From JAFEBO01 sp044221315 (GTDB lineage Bacteria > Planctomycetota > Phycisphaerae > Phycisphaerales > UBA1924), in NCBI GenBank assembly GCA_044221315.1, contig JBGAPK010000009.1, forward strand, positions 1 through 64,000: a stretch of 64,000 nucleotides of DNA, given 5' to 3'. The notes beneath the pieces are model-generated. The model was not told the origin of the DNA and ran no database searches. It saw only the letters and a list, made by a program, of their open reading frames with translations. This document shows, piece by piece, positions 53,208 through 60,898 of the stretch. The position numbers were made by a program, and so were the translations under genes. How positions within the stretch are numbered: the first letter of the stretch is position 1; every line of letters starts with the position of its first letter.

Positions 53208-54587
53208 GTGAGGGCGGCGTGGGCGGCAGGCGTTTTGATGGCCGCGTCACTCTTGGGCGGCTGCACGTCCCCCTTCGACATGATGCTGGACCAGCTGCGG
53301 GCGCAGCACGAGGCCGGTGATTTTCAGGGTGCCGCCAAATTCCTTGACGAAAAGAGCACGCAGCAGTTGTTCGGTGATCGAAGTCGCCTGCTCTGGGAAC
53401 TGGACCGCGGCGGCGATGCCCTGGCGCTCAACGACACACAGACAACGCTGACAACACTCGAAAGCGCGGAGAAGCGGATCGATGCCCAGCGGGCGCTCCG
53501 CCCGGAGGAGCAGGTGGCGCAATGGGTGCTCAACGACACCTACGCGCCCTACATCGCCGCGCCGTACGAAGACACCTATGTGAACGTGTTCAAGATGCTG
53601 GCGCGGCTGGAGCGGGGCGACGTCGATGGCGGCGCGACGGTCGAGGCACGACGCCTTGCAAACAAGTCGAACATTCTGCGCGACCAGTATCTTCGCGAGG
53701 CGAAGGCTCTCAAGGAAAGAGCGGGCACGAGCTATGGCGCGGCCGAGCGAGCGGGCGCGGCGCAGAAGTACGCAACGCCGACCGGCGGCGAGTTCATTGA
53801 AAGCCCGCTCGGGACCTACCTGACCGCGATCACCTTCATGAAAACCGGCGACCGCGAATTTCAGCGGGTCGCCGGAAAGCGACTGTTGCAGGCGATGGAG
53901 ACTCAGCCGAAGTTGTTCCCGAACGTGAACAGGGCCGCGTTCTCGGGTTTGTCCGATCTTGACCCCGGCGCGGGAAACGTGCTGTGGGTCGGCCTGACAG
54001 GGTGCGGGCCGTACCTTGTCGCGGAGCGAGTAGGCCCGATCGCCGTCTTTTCGCTGCCGGTGTACTTTGAGTTGCCGCGGATGCGAATTCGAGGAAGCAG
54101 GGTGGCGGGCGCGAGGCTGGAAGTGCAGGATTCGGATGGAACGGTCCGCGATGGCGGGCGCCTCGAACTCATCGAAGACCTGAGCGCGGTGGCGGAAGAG
54201 AACTTCGCGCGCCAATTGCCTCTGATCTATCAGCGAACGCTTGTGCGGTATCTCGTCAAGGCCGGTGCAACGGTCGGCGCATCGGAAGTGGTTGCACAGA
54301 CGCAGCACGATCAGAACACGCAGATGCTCATCCGCTCGATCGGCGGGCTGATCGGGCTGGCGGTGCTCGGCGCGACCGAGAAGGCGGACCTGCGCTGCTG
54401 GGAGTTCCTGCCGGCGAAAGCGTTTGTCTGCCTTGCGAGGCTCGAAAGCGGGACGCACCGCGTGCGGGTCGTGTATTTGAACCAGGCCGGCGGCGCGGAA
54501 TACACCGGCCCATGGCGCGACTTGACGCTGCCACCGGGCCCGGTCGCCGGACAATTGACAACCGTGGTGGAGACCATTGTGAAGTAG
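53208..54587 (+). CDS. COG3014-like lipoprotein
   Basis: 459 residues. The lipobox LLGGC (Cys ~20) follows a short hydrophobic signal. The N-terminal half is helical and TPR-like (LRAQHEAGDFQGAAKFLDEK), then a beta-rich segment (LPRMRIRGSRVAGARLEVQD) and a Gly-rich membrane-seeking stretch (SIGGLIGLAVLGATE). It matches the COG3014 group by architecture. In other bacteria this group is encoded next to an LpoB-like gene, as here 137 bp downstream, so a shared role at peptidoglycan synthesis is likely. I use GTG 53208; GTG 53169 would overlap the mazG-like gene. Confidence 0.75.
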   Translation: MRAAWAAGVLMAASLLGGCTSPFDMMLDQLRAQHEAGDFQGAAKFLDEKSTQQLFGDRSRLLWELDRGGDALALNDTQTTLTTLESAEKRIDAQRALRPEEQVAQWVLNDTYAPYIAAPYEDTYVNVFKMLARLERGDVDGGATVEARRLANKSNILRDQYLREAKALKERAGTSYGAAERAGAAQKYATPTGGEFIESPLGTYLTAITFMKTGDREFQRVAGKRLLQAMETQPKLFPNVNRAAFSGLSDLDPGAGNVLWVGLTGCGPYLVAERVGPIAVFSLPVYFELPRMRIRGSRVAGARLEVQDSDGTVRDGGRLELIEDLSAVAEENFARQLPLIYQRTLVRYLVKAGATVGASEVVAQTQHDQNTQMLIRSIGGLIGLAVLGATEKADLRCWEFLPAKAFVCLARLESGTHRVRVVYLNQAGGAEYTGPWRDLTLPPGPVAGQLTTVVETIVK

Positions 54588-54724
54588 GGTGTTTTCAGGG
54601 GCTTGCGCAATGTGACGGTCGCAAAACGCAATAGGGAATCCGCTCACAAGTTAGTGCGTATAAACTTATGGCATGGCGTCGGTGAGCCGCGCGGGCGGGC
54701 ACCGGAAGGTCAAGGAGAAGTGCG

Positions 54725-55345
54725 ATGAAGGCTGTGAGGGCGATGACGGGCGGCGTGGCGGTTCTCGTGTTGGCCGGCGCGTGGGGCTGCGCGAGCGGAC
54801 CGTACGGGAACTGGGGTGTCAAGCGTGTAGATCCCGATACGAATGTGGACGTCGATTACCGCTGGCAGGACGACGATGCACGACAGACCTATCGGCAACT
54901 GATCGGCGACTGCCTCGCGCGCCCGTGGGTCGAGAACTTCCGTTCAGAGCACGGCGGCAACCGGCCCGTGGTCTTCGTCGGCACGGTGCGCAACGAGACT
55001 GCCGATTACATCGATACCAAGCTCGTGACCAAGCGATTCGAGGAGGAACTGATCAACTCCGGACGTGTGCGCGTGGTGGCCGATCGCGATCAACGCGGGG
55101 AGATCCGCGACGAGCGCCAGCAAGGCCAGGCCTGGAACATGCCCGAGACGGTCAAGAAGCAGGCGATGGAACTGGGCGCCGACTACATCATGCTGGGCCG
55201 CATCGGCGAGGTGAAGCAGGAGAGCAACGACCGGCGCACGATCGTGCAGTATTACCAGATCAACCTTGAGATGATCGACATCCAGAGCAACGAGAAGGTG
55301 TGGATCGGGTCGTCGGATGTCAAAAAGGTCGCGCGCCGGCCTTAG
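54725..55345 (+). CDS. LpoB-like penicillin-binding-protein activator
   Basis: 206 residues from an ATG with AAGGAGAAG ahead. The signal sequence ends near Cys22 (LAGAWGCASG), a poor lipobox because Trp precedes Gly-Cys, so lipidation is uncertain. The LpoB fold is recognisable by VVFVGTVRNETADYIDTKL, FEEELINSGRVRVVADRD and ELGADYIMLGRIGEVKQE. LpoB activates the bifunctional penicillin-binding protein PBP1b in E. coli. A TATAAA box at 54659-54664 may mark its own promoter. It follows the COG3014-like lipoprotein. Confidence 0.85.
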   Translation: MKAVRAMTGGVAVLVLAGAWGCASGPYGNWGVKRVDPDTNVDVDYRWQDDDARQTYRQLIGDCLARPWVENFRSEHGGNRPVVFVGTVRNETADYIDTKLVTKRFEEELINSGRVRVVADRDQRGEIRDERQQGQAWNMPETVKKQAMELGADYIMLGRIGEVKQESNDRRTIVQYYQINLEMIDIQSNEKVWIGSSDVKKVARRP

Positions 55346-55357
55346 CAGAGCTCGGAG

Positions 55358-55894
55358 TCACATCGCCGACGGAAGCCCAAAGCACCGTCGCCACGTGCTG
55401 ATCTGGCCCATGTGCATCATCATGTGGCTGGTGAACATGAACGTCACGGCAACGCCGATGGTGGGGAAGTTGGCGCGGTAGCGCTCGTCTGGGGTGGGCT
55501 GAAACAGCACGGCGTCGTCTACCTTCCCCATCTGCTCGTAGACCGCGTCGTGACCGGCGAAGAAGGCTTTGGTGAGCTTCTCCATCGAGGGGTAGATGCG
55601 CCCCTCGGGGTCGTCTTTGCATTCGGTTCCCGCCTTGAAGAGGTCAGTGAACTCGGCGGGTGCGGCAAACGGCGCAGTATCGATCCCCAGCATCGCTCCG
55701 ATGCGCGCCGGATAGAGCGAGAGGTGCCCAAAGACGAACGCCGGGTGATTGCAGTCGATGATCTTCGTGCCCGAGGTGGTCTCGAAGCGGGGCTTGCGGG
55801 CGAAGTTCTGCGGCGTGATGCCTACGAGAGCTTTCTCGCCGAAGCCGCGCCCGCGGCGGGAAGCGGTCACAATCTGGTCAAGCACTTGTCCCAT
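55358..55894 (-). CDS. DinB-like protein
   Basis: 178 residues, four-helix-bundle pattern of the DinB/YfiT superfamily with spaced histidines that could bind a metal: NHPAFVFGHLSLYP, FFAGHDAVYEQMG and FTSHMMMHMGQISTWRRCFG. AAAGGAG stands seven bases before ATG 55894 and fixes the start. DinB-like proteins include thiol- and drug-transferases and many of unknown role. No specific reaction can be assigned. Probably last in the operon of the E1-like and phosphoesterase genes. Confidence 0.82.
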   Translation of the reverse strand: MGQVLDQIVTASRRGRGFGEKALVGITPQNFARKPRFETTSGTKIIDCNHPAFVFGHLSLYPARIGAMLGIDTAPFAAPAEFTDLFKAGTECKDDPEGRIYPSMEKLTKAFFAGHDAVYEQMGKVDDAVLFQPTPDERYRANFPTIGVAVTFMFTSHMMMHMGQISTWRRCFGLPSAM

Positions 55895-55916
55895 CTGCAA
55901 ACTCCTTTGGCTGGTT

Positions 55917-56984
55917 TCAGGCCCCGACATACCGATCATAAAGCGCCCGGGCCTCGCCCTCGTTCGCGACCCCGCGGACGACAGCGCGGGCGTCGGCGAA
56001 GACCGTCATGTCAACGCCCTGCCGGGGTGTGACACGCACAAAGAATTCCGTAGCGCTCACGGGTGAAACGCGGGCGAGTTTGGATGCCAGGTCGCGCAGG
56101 TCGATACGTCCTTGTCCGGCTGGAATCTGGAAGGCGCCGTTGCCGCAGAGGCTGACGGTGGGGCGGGCCCGTTCACCGGATAGGAACTCGTACCGGTGCT
56201 TGCCGCAGCAGATGCAGTCGGTGCGGGCCTCGGGCGTGGCGAGATTCGAAAGGTCGATGGCGCGGAATCGTCCGGATGCGAGGTCGAATTCGGTCAGGCG
56301 TGGGGATTGCGGGGTTGTCCCCACGATAAGTTCGATCGCCGCAGCAGTCTGGAGCGAGGCGGCAATCGATACGGCGGGGCCGAGCACGCCAGCCGTGTCG
56401 CAGGTCTCGATTTCGTTGGACGGCTCCGGGAAGACGCAGCGGAGGCAGGGCGTCGCGTGCGGGAGCGGGTGGGGGCGGATCGTCATCTGCATGCCCCGCC
56501 GGGCGATGACGCCGCCATAGATGAGCGGGATAGTGTACTTGACGGCGAAGTCGTTCAGCAGGTAGCGGGTTTCGAGGTTGTCGGTGGCGTCGATGAGAAC
56601 GGCGGGGGGGGAGGGATCGAGGAGAAGTTGCTCCGCGTTCTCGTGGTTGAGGTCGGCGATGTTCGCTACGACAGCGACCTGCGAGTTGACGGCGGTGACG
56701 CGATCGCGAGCCGCGATGACCTTTGGCAGACCGTCGCGGGCATCCGACTCTGAGAAGAGCGTCTGACGCTGCAGGTTTGTCCACTCGACGATGTCACGAT
56801 CGATCAGCACGAGCCCGCCGATCCCGGCGCGGGCGAGGTGATCGATGACGGAGCAGCCCAAGGCGCCGCAGCCGATGACGGCGACGCGTGACTGGGCAAG
56901 GGCGCGCTGGCCGCTCTCGCCGATGCCCGGAAGGATCATCTGGCGGGAGTAACGATCAAATTTCCGAAATGGATCGGACTGCAC
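55917..56984 (-). CDS. MoeB/ThiF-like adenylating enzyme
   Basis: E1-like enzyme that adenylates the C-terminus of a ubiquitin-like sulfur carrier (MoaD, ThiS or similar). FDRYSRQMILPGIGESGQ starts the fold; the nucleotide motif is VAVIGCGALGCSVIDHLARA with IDRDIVEWTNLQRQTLF; Asp in LIDATDNLETRYLLND. The CxxC zinc pairs are PCLRC and CICC, and CDTAGVLGP is the crossover Cys region. A C-terminal domain of ~90 residues follows that is not the rhodanese of MoeZ. Starts at GTG 56984, overlapping the phosphoesterase stop by 29 nt. The partner carrier gene is not in the window, so MoeB and ThiF cannot be separated. Confidence 0.88.
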   Translation of the reverse strand: MQSDPFRKFDRYSRQMILPGIGESGQRALAQSRVAVIGCGALGCSVIDHLARAGIGGLVLIDRDIVEWTNLQRQTLFSESDARDGLPKVIAARDRVTAVNSQVAVVANIADLNHENAEQLLLDPSPPAVLIDATDNLETRYLLNDFAVKYTIPLIYGGVIARRGMQMTIRPHPLPHATPCLRCVFPEPSNEIETCDTAGVLGPAVSIAASLQTAAAIELIVGTTPQSPRLTEFDLASGRFRAIDLSNLATPEARTDCICCGKHRYEFLSGERARPTVSLCGNGAFQIPAGQGRIDLRDLASKLARVSPVSATEFFVRVTPRQGVDMTVFADARAVVRGVANEGEARALYDRYVGA

Positions 56985-58275
56985 CCAAAAGCGTATGGGA
57001 GATTGGTTCTTCGGGCGCGCGGGTCAGAGTGATCTCGACGACCTCGGGCGGAACGAGGAAGCGGAACGGCACGAGCGAAATGCCCACGCCTCGTGAGATG
57101 AGGACGCGGCAGGCGGGGCCTTGCACGAGGCCGCAGGCATACTTGTCGCCATAGCGGGAGAGGATCCCGGCGCCCGTGCCCACGCCGGGAATGCGGACCT
57201 GGCCTCCGTGGGTGTGGCCGGAAATCATGAGATCGACGCGTGGTGCGCCGCGGCGGGTGATGGAATTTTCCTCGGCGCTGTCGGGGTTGTGCGAGAGAAT
57301 AAGGCGTGGGATCGCGGGATCAACTGCGTAGAGCGCCTTATCGGGGTCGATGTGATCCTGGCGCAGGTCGCCCAGGCCGGCGATACAGAGCGAGGAGCGG
57401 TCGGGCGCGGAGTCGAGTTGCAGTTTGCCCGAGGAAAGGCGGCTGAGAAAAAGCCGGTCGTTGTCGATGGTCGGAATTCCGACGTCGCGAAGTGTGCGGG
57501 CGACGCGCCTGCCGTCGTTGAACCAGTCGTGATTGCCCAGTACGGCTACGACGGGGCGGTTGGTCTGCGCCAGCCGAATGAGCTGGCTGGCGGCGGGGTT
57601 GATCCACTCGCTGCCGCAGTGGACGTAATCGCCGGTGAGGAGAAAGACGTCGGGTCGGAGGCCCAGGGCCAAGTCGATCGCCTCGTCGATGTGCTGGGCC
57701 GAGACGCGGGGGCCAAGGTGCGTATCGGTGAGTTGGGCGAGCCGGAGGCCTTCGAGCGAGGGCGGAAGGCCGCGGATGGGGATCGTGTAGCGCGTGAGGC
57801 GCAGGCGCGCCGGGGCAAAGCAGGTGGAATCAACGAGCAGCGCCGCAGAGCCGGCGGTCGCGCCGAGCAAGAGTCCATCGGCGAGCAGGCGTCGGCGGGC
57901 GAGATTGACCGCGCGCGATGGGGCCGCGGCACGCCGGTCGATGCGGCGAAGGACCAGGGCGCGAAATTCAAGAAGAGCGAGCGCAACGCAGACGACCACC
58001 CCCGCGCCGATCACGCAAGCAAAGAAGGAGATCGACAGATCGCTCTCTCCCCAAGTCTGGAAGAGGAGGTGCCCGATCATCCAGCCCGGCAGCGTGAGCA
58101 TGTGTACGAGATTGCCGATGGGCTTGAGGAGCCACGCGGCCGGCTCGAAGACGACGACGTAGCGCGTGTGCAACCAGAACGTCACATGCACGAGGAAGAA
58201 CAAGAGCGTCAGTCCGGCCCAGGCGAATGGCCAGACCGGGATTCGACGGCGCTTGTGGGATGAATCGCCGGGCAT
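56956..58275 (-). CDS. Membrane-anchored metallophosphoesterase
   Basis: 439 residues. Three or four N-terminal helices (to ~130) precede a Tat-like RRRLLADGLLLGATAGSAALL segment and a calcineurin-type phosphoesterase: LAQLTDTHLGPRVS (Asp-x-His), LTGDYVHCGSEW, VAVLGNHDWFND, RLILSHNPDS and ISGHTHGGQVRIP. It resembles the YkuE/YaeI type, which acts on UDP-diacylglucosamine or cell-wall lipids in some bacteria; the substrate here is open. ATG 58275 is chosen because the upstream frame lacks coding character and the first helix follows. Confidence 0.88.
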   Translation of the reverse strand: MPGDSSHKRRRIPVWPFAWAGLTLLFFLVHVTFWLHTRYVVVFEPAAWLLKPIGNLVHMLTLPGWMIGHLLFQTWGESDLSISFFACVIGAGVVVCVALALLEFRALVLRRIDRRAAAPSRAVNLARRRLLADGLLLGATAGSAALLVDSTCFAPARLRLTRYTIPIRGLPPSLEGLRLAQLTDTHLGPRVSAQHIDEAIDLALGLRPDVFLLTGDYVHCGSEWINPAASQLIRLAQTNRPVVAVLGNHDWFNDGRRVARTLRDVGIPTIDNDRLFLSRLSSGKLQLDSAPDRSSLCIAGLGDLRQDHIDPDKALYAVDPAIPRLILSHNPDSAEENSITRRGAPRVDLMISGHTHGGQVRIPGVGTGAGILSRYGDKYACGLVQGPACRVLISRGVGISLVPFRFLVPPEVVEITLTRAPEEPISHTLLGAVRSISEI

Positions 58276-58388
58276 GTTTCGAGTACGACAACGGGAAGGC
58301 GAAGGGTCGAACGTGGTGTTTGAATACACGGTAATCGGCAAGGGCCGGCCCGCAAGCAGAGGGCTGCCGAGAGGAATTTTCGTTGTTC

Positions 58389-58413
58389 GGAGTCCCCCTC
58401 TCATGGGGACTCC
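58389..58413. other. Strong hairpin downstream of rpsG
   Basis: GGAGTCCCC (58389-58397), 7-nt loop, GGGGACTCC (58405-58413). A perfect 9-bp stem just beyond the rpsG terminator and upstream of the phosphoesterase gene. No U-tract; it may reinforce RNA 3'-end stability. Confidence 0.6.
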
Positions 58414-58415
58414 GG

Positions 58416-58445
58416 CAAAAGAAAAGCCCGCACGGGGCGGGCTTT
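58416..58445 (-). terminator. Intrinsic terminator of the rpsL-rpsG transcript
   Basis: On the minus strand AAAGCCCGC, 5-nt loop, GCGGGCTTT (9-bp stem, 58445-58423), then TCTTTTG. It lies 25 nt after the rpsG stop. A textbook rho-independent terminator. Confidence 0.85.
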
Positions 58446-58469
58446 GTTGGTCGTGAATTCTGATCGAAC

Positions 58470-58961
58470 TTAGTTCGCAAAGTGGGCGAAGGCGCGGTTC
58501 GCCTCGGCCATCTTGTGCGTCTGGTCGCGGGTCATCATCGCCTTGCCTTCCTTCTTCGCCGCGGCGTAGAGCTCGTCGGCAAGGCGGTTGGCCATCGGGC
58601 GGCCCTTTTCAGCGCGGCACGAATCGATGATCCAGCGGAAAGCCAGCGACTGCTGGCGCTTGTTGTTCACCTGCATGGGCACCTGGTAGTTGGCGCCGCC
58701 GATGCGCTTGGAGCGGACCTCGACGAACGGCTTCACGTTTTCGAGCGCCATGCGGAAGAGGGCAATGGAGTTCTCCGGCTTCTCGGGCGCAGTCTCCTTG
58801 CTCAACTTCTCTTCGATGATGTCCATCGCGTCGTAGACCACGCGCTGGGCGACCGACTTCTTGCCCTGACGCATCACGCAGTTGATGAAGCGAGACAGAA
58901 CCTTGTCGCCGAAACGTGGGTCGGGACGGAGCTGTTCGTCAGCCTTGGTGTACTTGCCCAT
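58470..58961 (-). CDS. rpsG: 30S ribosomal protein S7
   Basis: Primary binder of the 16S rRNA 3' domain; forms part of the decoding head. 163 residues, start MGKYTKADEQLRPDPRFGDK at 58961 with GGGAG about 11 nt ahead. Conserved S7 stretches: SRFINCVMRQGKKSVAQRVV, RIGGANYQVPMQV, RQQSLAFRWIIDSCR and KEGKAMMTRDQTHKMAEANR, ending AFAHFAN. Second gene after rpsL with a 125-nt spacer; fusA and tuf, which usually follow, are absent, and a terminator ends the transcript. Confidence 0.97.
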   Translation of the reverse strand: MGKYTKADEQLRPDPRFGDKVLSRFINCVMRQGKKSVAQRVVYDAMDIIEEKLSKETAPEKPENSIALFRMALENVKPFVEVRSKRIGGANYQVPMQVNNKRQQSLAFRWIIDSCRAEKGRPMANRLADELYAAAKKEGKAMMTRDQTHKMAEANRAFAHFAN

Positions 58962-59086
58962 AAAACTCAAAACTCCCTGAGAGGGTTTTCGGCGTGTCCG
59001 GTGCGACGTTGCCCCGGAACCTTTCACCGCTCGGATCGCGTGGGCTCACGCGTTTCCGGCGATTACTCGCCGCGTGGATTGTCTGA

Positions 59087-59503
59087 TCAGGCCGCGGGGG
59101 CCGCGGCCTTCTTGGCTGCCGGGGCGGCACCACCCTTGCCGCGCTTCGCGCCGTACTTGGACCGGCTCTGCTTGCGGTTCTCGACGCCCAGGCAGTCGAG
59201 GCTGCCGCGAACGACGTGGTAACGAACGCCCGGGAGGTCGCGGACGCGCCCACCACGGACGAGGACAATCGAGTGTTCCTGAAGGTTGTGGCCTTCGCCC
59301 CCGATGTACGCGGTTACTTCGCGCCCGTTGGAGAGGCGGACGCGGGCGATCTTCCGCAGAGCCGAGTTCGGCTTCTTGGGGGTCATGGTGCGCACGATCA
59401 GGCAGACGCCGCGCTTCATGGGCGAGAGGTTCAGGTCGCGGACCTTGGACTTGTTCCCAGGGCTGCGGCGGGGACGGCGAACGAGCTGATTGATCGTGGG
59501 CAT
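59087..59503 (-). CDS. rpsL: 30S ribosomal protein S12
   Basis: Decoding-centre protein, the streptomycin-resistance locus in other bacteria. 138 residues, from MPTINQLVRRPRRSPGNKSK. Key segments CLIVRTMTPKKPNSALRKIA (with the resistance-associated Lys) and VRDLPGVRYHVVRGSLDCLG (with the methylthio-Asp) are intact. A 14-residue Ala/Lys tail (KGGAAPAAKKAAAPAA) makes it longer than the usual 124. It leads the rpsL-rpsG pair. Its 5' neighbour is a response regulator rather than rpoC or ribosomal genes. Confidence 0.98.
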   Translation of the reverse strand: MPTINQLVRRPRRSPGNKSKVRDLNLSPMKRGVCLIVRTMTPKKPNSALRKIARVRLSNGREVTAYIGGEGHNLQEHSIVLVRGGRVRDLPGVRYHVVRGSLDCLGVENRKQSRSKYGAKRGKGGAAPAAKKAAAPAA

Positions 59504-59606
59504 GGGGTCTACCGGTAGGGACAATGAACCGGGCGCACTGCCCGGAGTTGGGCCAAAACAATAGGCGCAATGCCCGCGAACGGCAATTATCAGGGGATGC
59601 CGGGGG

Positions 59607-60140
59607 TCAGTTTCCGGATTGATCGCGGAATGCGCGGAGCTGGGCGAGGGTCCTCTGCAGCTCCGCCTGCATCTTGCTGATGCGGACAAGGGACTTGACG
59701 CGGGTCAGCAATTCCAGCTTGTTCACCGGTTTGCTCAGGAAGTCGTCGGCCCCGCATTCGATGGCCCGCTCCACGTCGCTGACCTCGTTCAGAGCCGTGA
59801 CCATTACGATGGGGATGTCACGCGTGGGAGGGTCATTTTTGAGCTTGGAACAGACCTGAAACCCGCTCATCCGGGGCATCATGACGTCAAGGAGTATGAC
59901 ATCGGGCCGCTTGGCGGCGACGGCGTCCAAGGCCTCCATTCCATCCCGGGCGAGGCGGAGTTCGCAGGAGAGGTCTTCGAGATAGGCCTCCAGCAGTTCC
60001 AGATTCTGCTCGTTGTCGTCCACAATCAGGACGTTGACCCCGTGGCCATCCCAAGGGTCGGCAAGGGGGCTGGAATGCTGTCCGGGGGCACCGGAAGGGT
60101 TTGGGTTGGGGTCGTTAGGGGGCATCCGAATGGGCAGCAT
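59607..60140 (-). CDS. Single-domain response regulator
   Basis: 177 residues: a Pro/Asn-rich N-terminus (~1-33) then a receiver domain: VNVLIVDDNEQN, phospho-acceptor Asp85 in VILLDVMMPRMSGF, Thr in VMVTALNE and Lys in FLSKPVNK. A C-terminal helix (ISKMQAELQRTLAQLR) is a short coiled coil; there is no output domain. PleD/CheY-like. No kinase is adjacent. ATG 60140, no clear ribosome-binding site; an ATG at 60125 would also serve. Confidence 0.9.
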   Translation of the reverse strand: MLPIRMPPNDPNPNPSGAPGQHSSPLADPWDGHGVNVLIVDDNEQNLELLEAYLEDLSCELRLARDGMEALDAVAAKRPDVILLDVMMPRMSGFQVCSKLKNDPPTRDIPIVMVTALNEVSDVERAIECGADDFLSKPVNKLELLTRVKSLVRISKMQAELQRTLAQLRAFRDQSGN

Positions 60141-60190
60141 AGCGTGGACCCGGGAGGGGGGTGCCCAGCCCTGTTCCCCTGAATCGGCAC

Positions 60191-60219
60191 TTTACCTCCG
60201 CATTTTACCGGGTAATAAT
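60191..60219 (+). promoter_or_regulatory. Putative promoter of the orphan gene at 60328
   Basis: TTTACC (60191-60196), 17-nt spacer, AATAAT (60214-60219): four and five of six consensus bases in an otherwise GC-rich region. It would give a ~100-nt 5' leader. Confidence 0.4.
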
Positions 60220-60327
60220 CCCTGTCGGCCCTCGGAGGGATTCGAGTCGGAAGCGTGCGGGAGCATGCGGGCCGTGGGAAAACGGGTAGCGGGGCGGGCC
60301 TCGGCGGTCCACAGCGGCGGAGTATGT

Positions 60328-60813
60328 ATGTCCAGCGGCATGGTCGCCCGGTCAGCGTGGAATGATCGATTCCGGAAACCCTCCGCCGAAGTTCTGGTGT
60401 CGGAGGTGGCCAAGTCGGTCCATCCGGCAGTGGAATTGCTGCGCGAGCATTTGCTATCGATCGGGGGCGTTGGCGAACAAGTCTCGTGGCAGGGCGTTCC
60501 GTGGCGCTGGTCGGTGCTTTTCAAGCATGAAGCGATCAGCGGGAGGGCATGGGTTTACCTCGTGCCGCAGCCACAGCAGCCTTTGCTGATCGTGCCCTTG
60601 ACGAATGAAGGTGTTTCGGCCCTGCCCCTGCGCCGGCTGCTCAAGCCGATGCGCGATGCGATCACACACGCCAAGCAGGTCGACGGGGTGCGCTGGGTGC
60701 AATGGGAAATCCAGAGCAAGGCGCAGGTGGAGACGCTGGTGAAGCTGGCACGCATCCAGCTGGATTTGCTCAGCGCGGCAATGGAAAGCCGCGCGGCGGT
60801 CGCAGTCGGTTGA
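60328..60813 (+). CDS. Protein of unknown function
   Basis: 161 residues from ATG 60328 with GGAG nine bases ahead. No signal peptide or membrane helix; an alpha/beta pattern with a central LIVPLTNEGVSALPL and a long C-terminal helix (KAQVETLVKLARIQLDLLSA). I recognise no family. It lies between the response regulator (divergent) and dacB; 85 bp separate it from the latter. Confidence 0.7.
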   Translation: MSSGMVARSAWNDRFRKPSAEVLVSEVAKSVHPAVELLREHLLSIGGVGEQVSWQGVPWRWSVLFKHEAISGRAWVYLVPQPQQPLLIVPLTNEGVSALPLRRLLKPMRDAITHAKQVDGVRWVQWEIQSKAQVETLVKLARIQLDLLSAAMESRAAVAVG

Positions 60814-60898
60814 ACCGGACTCAATTGCAGTGATGGGCGGGCCGGACTGAAGCAAGGGTCGTCCGCTGGTCGATAGCCAAAGCCAGCCGGAACCCAAA

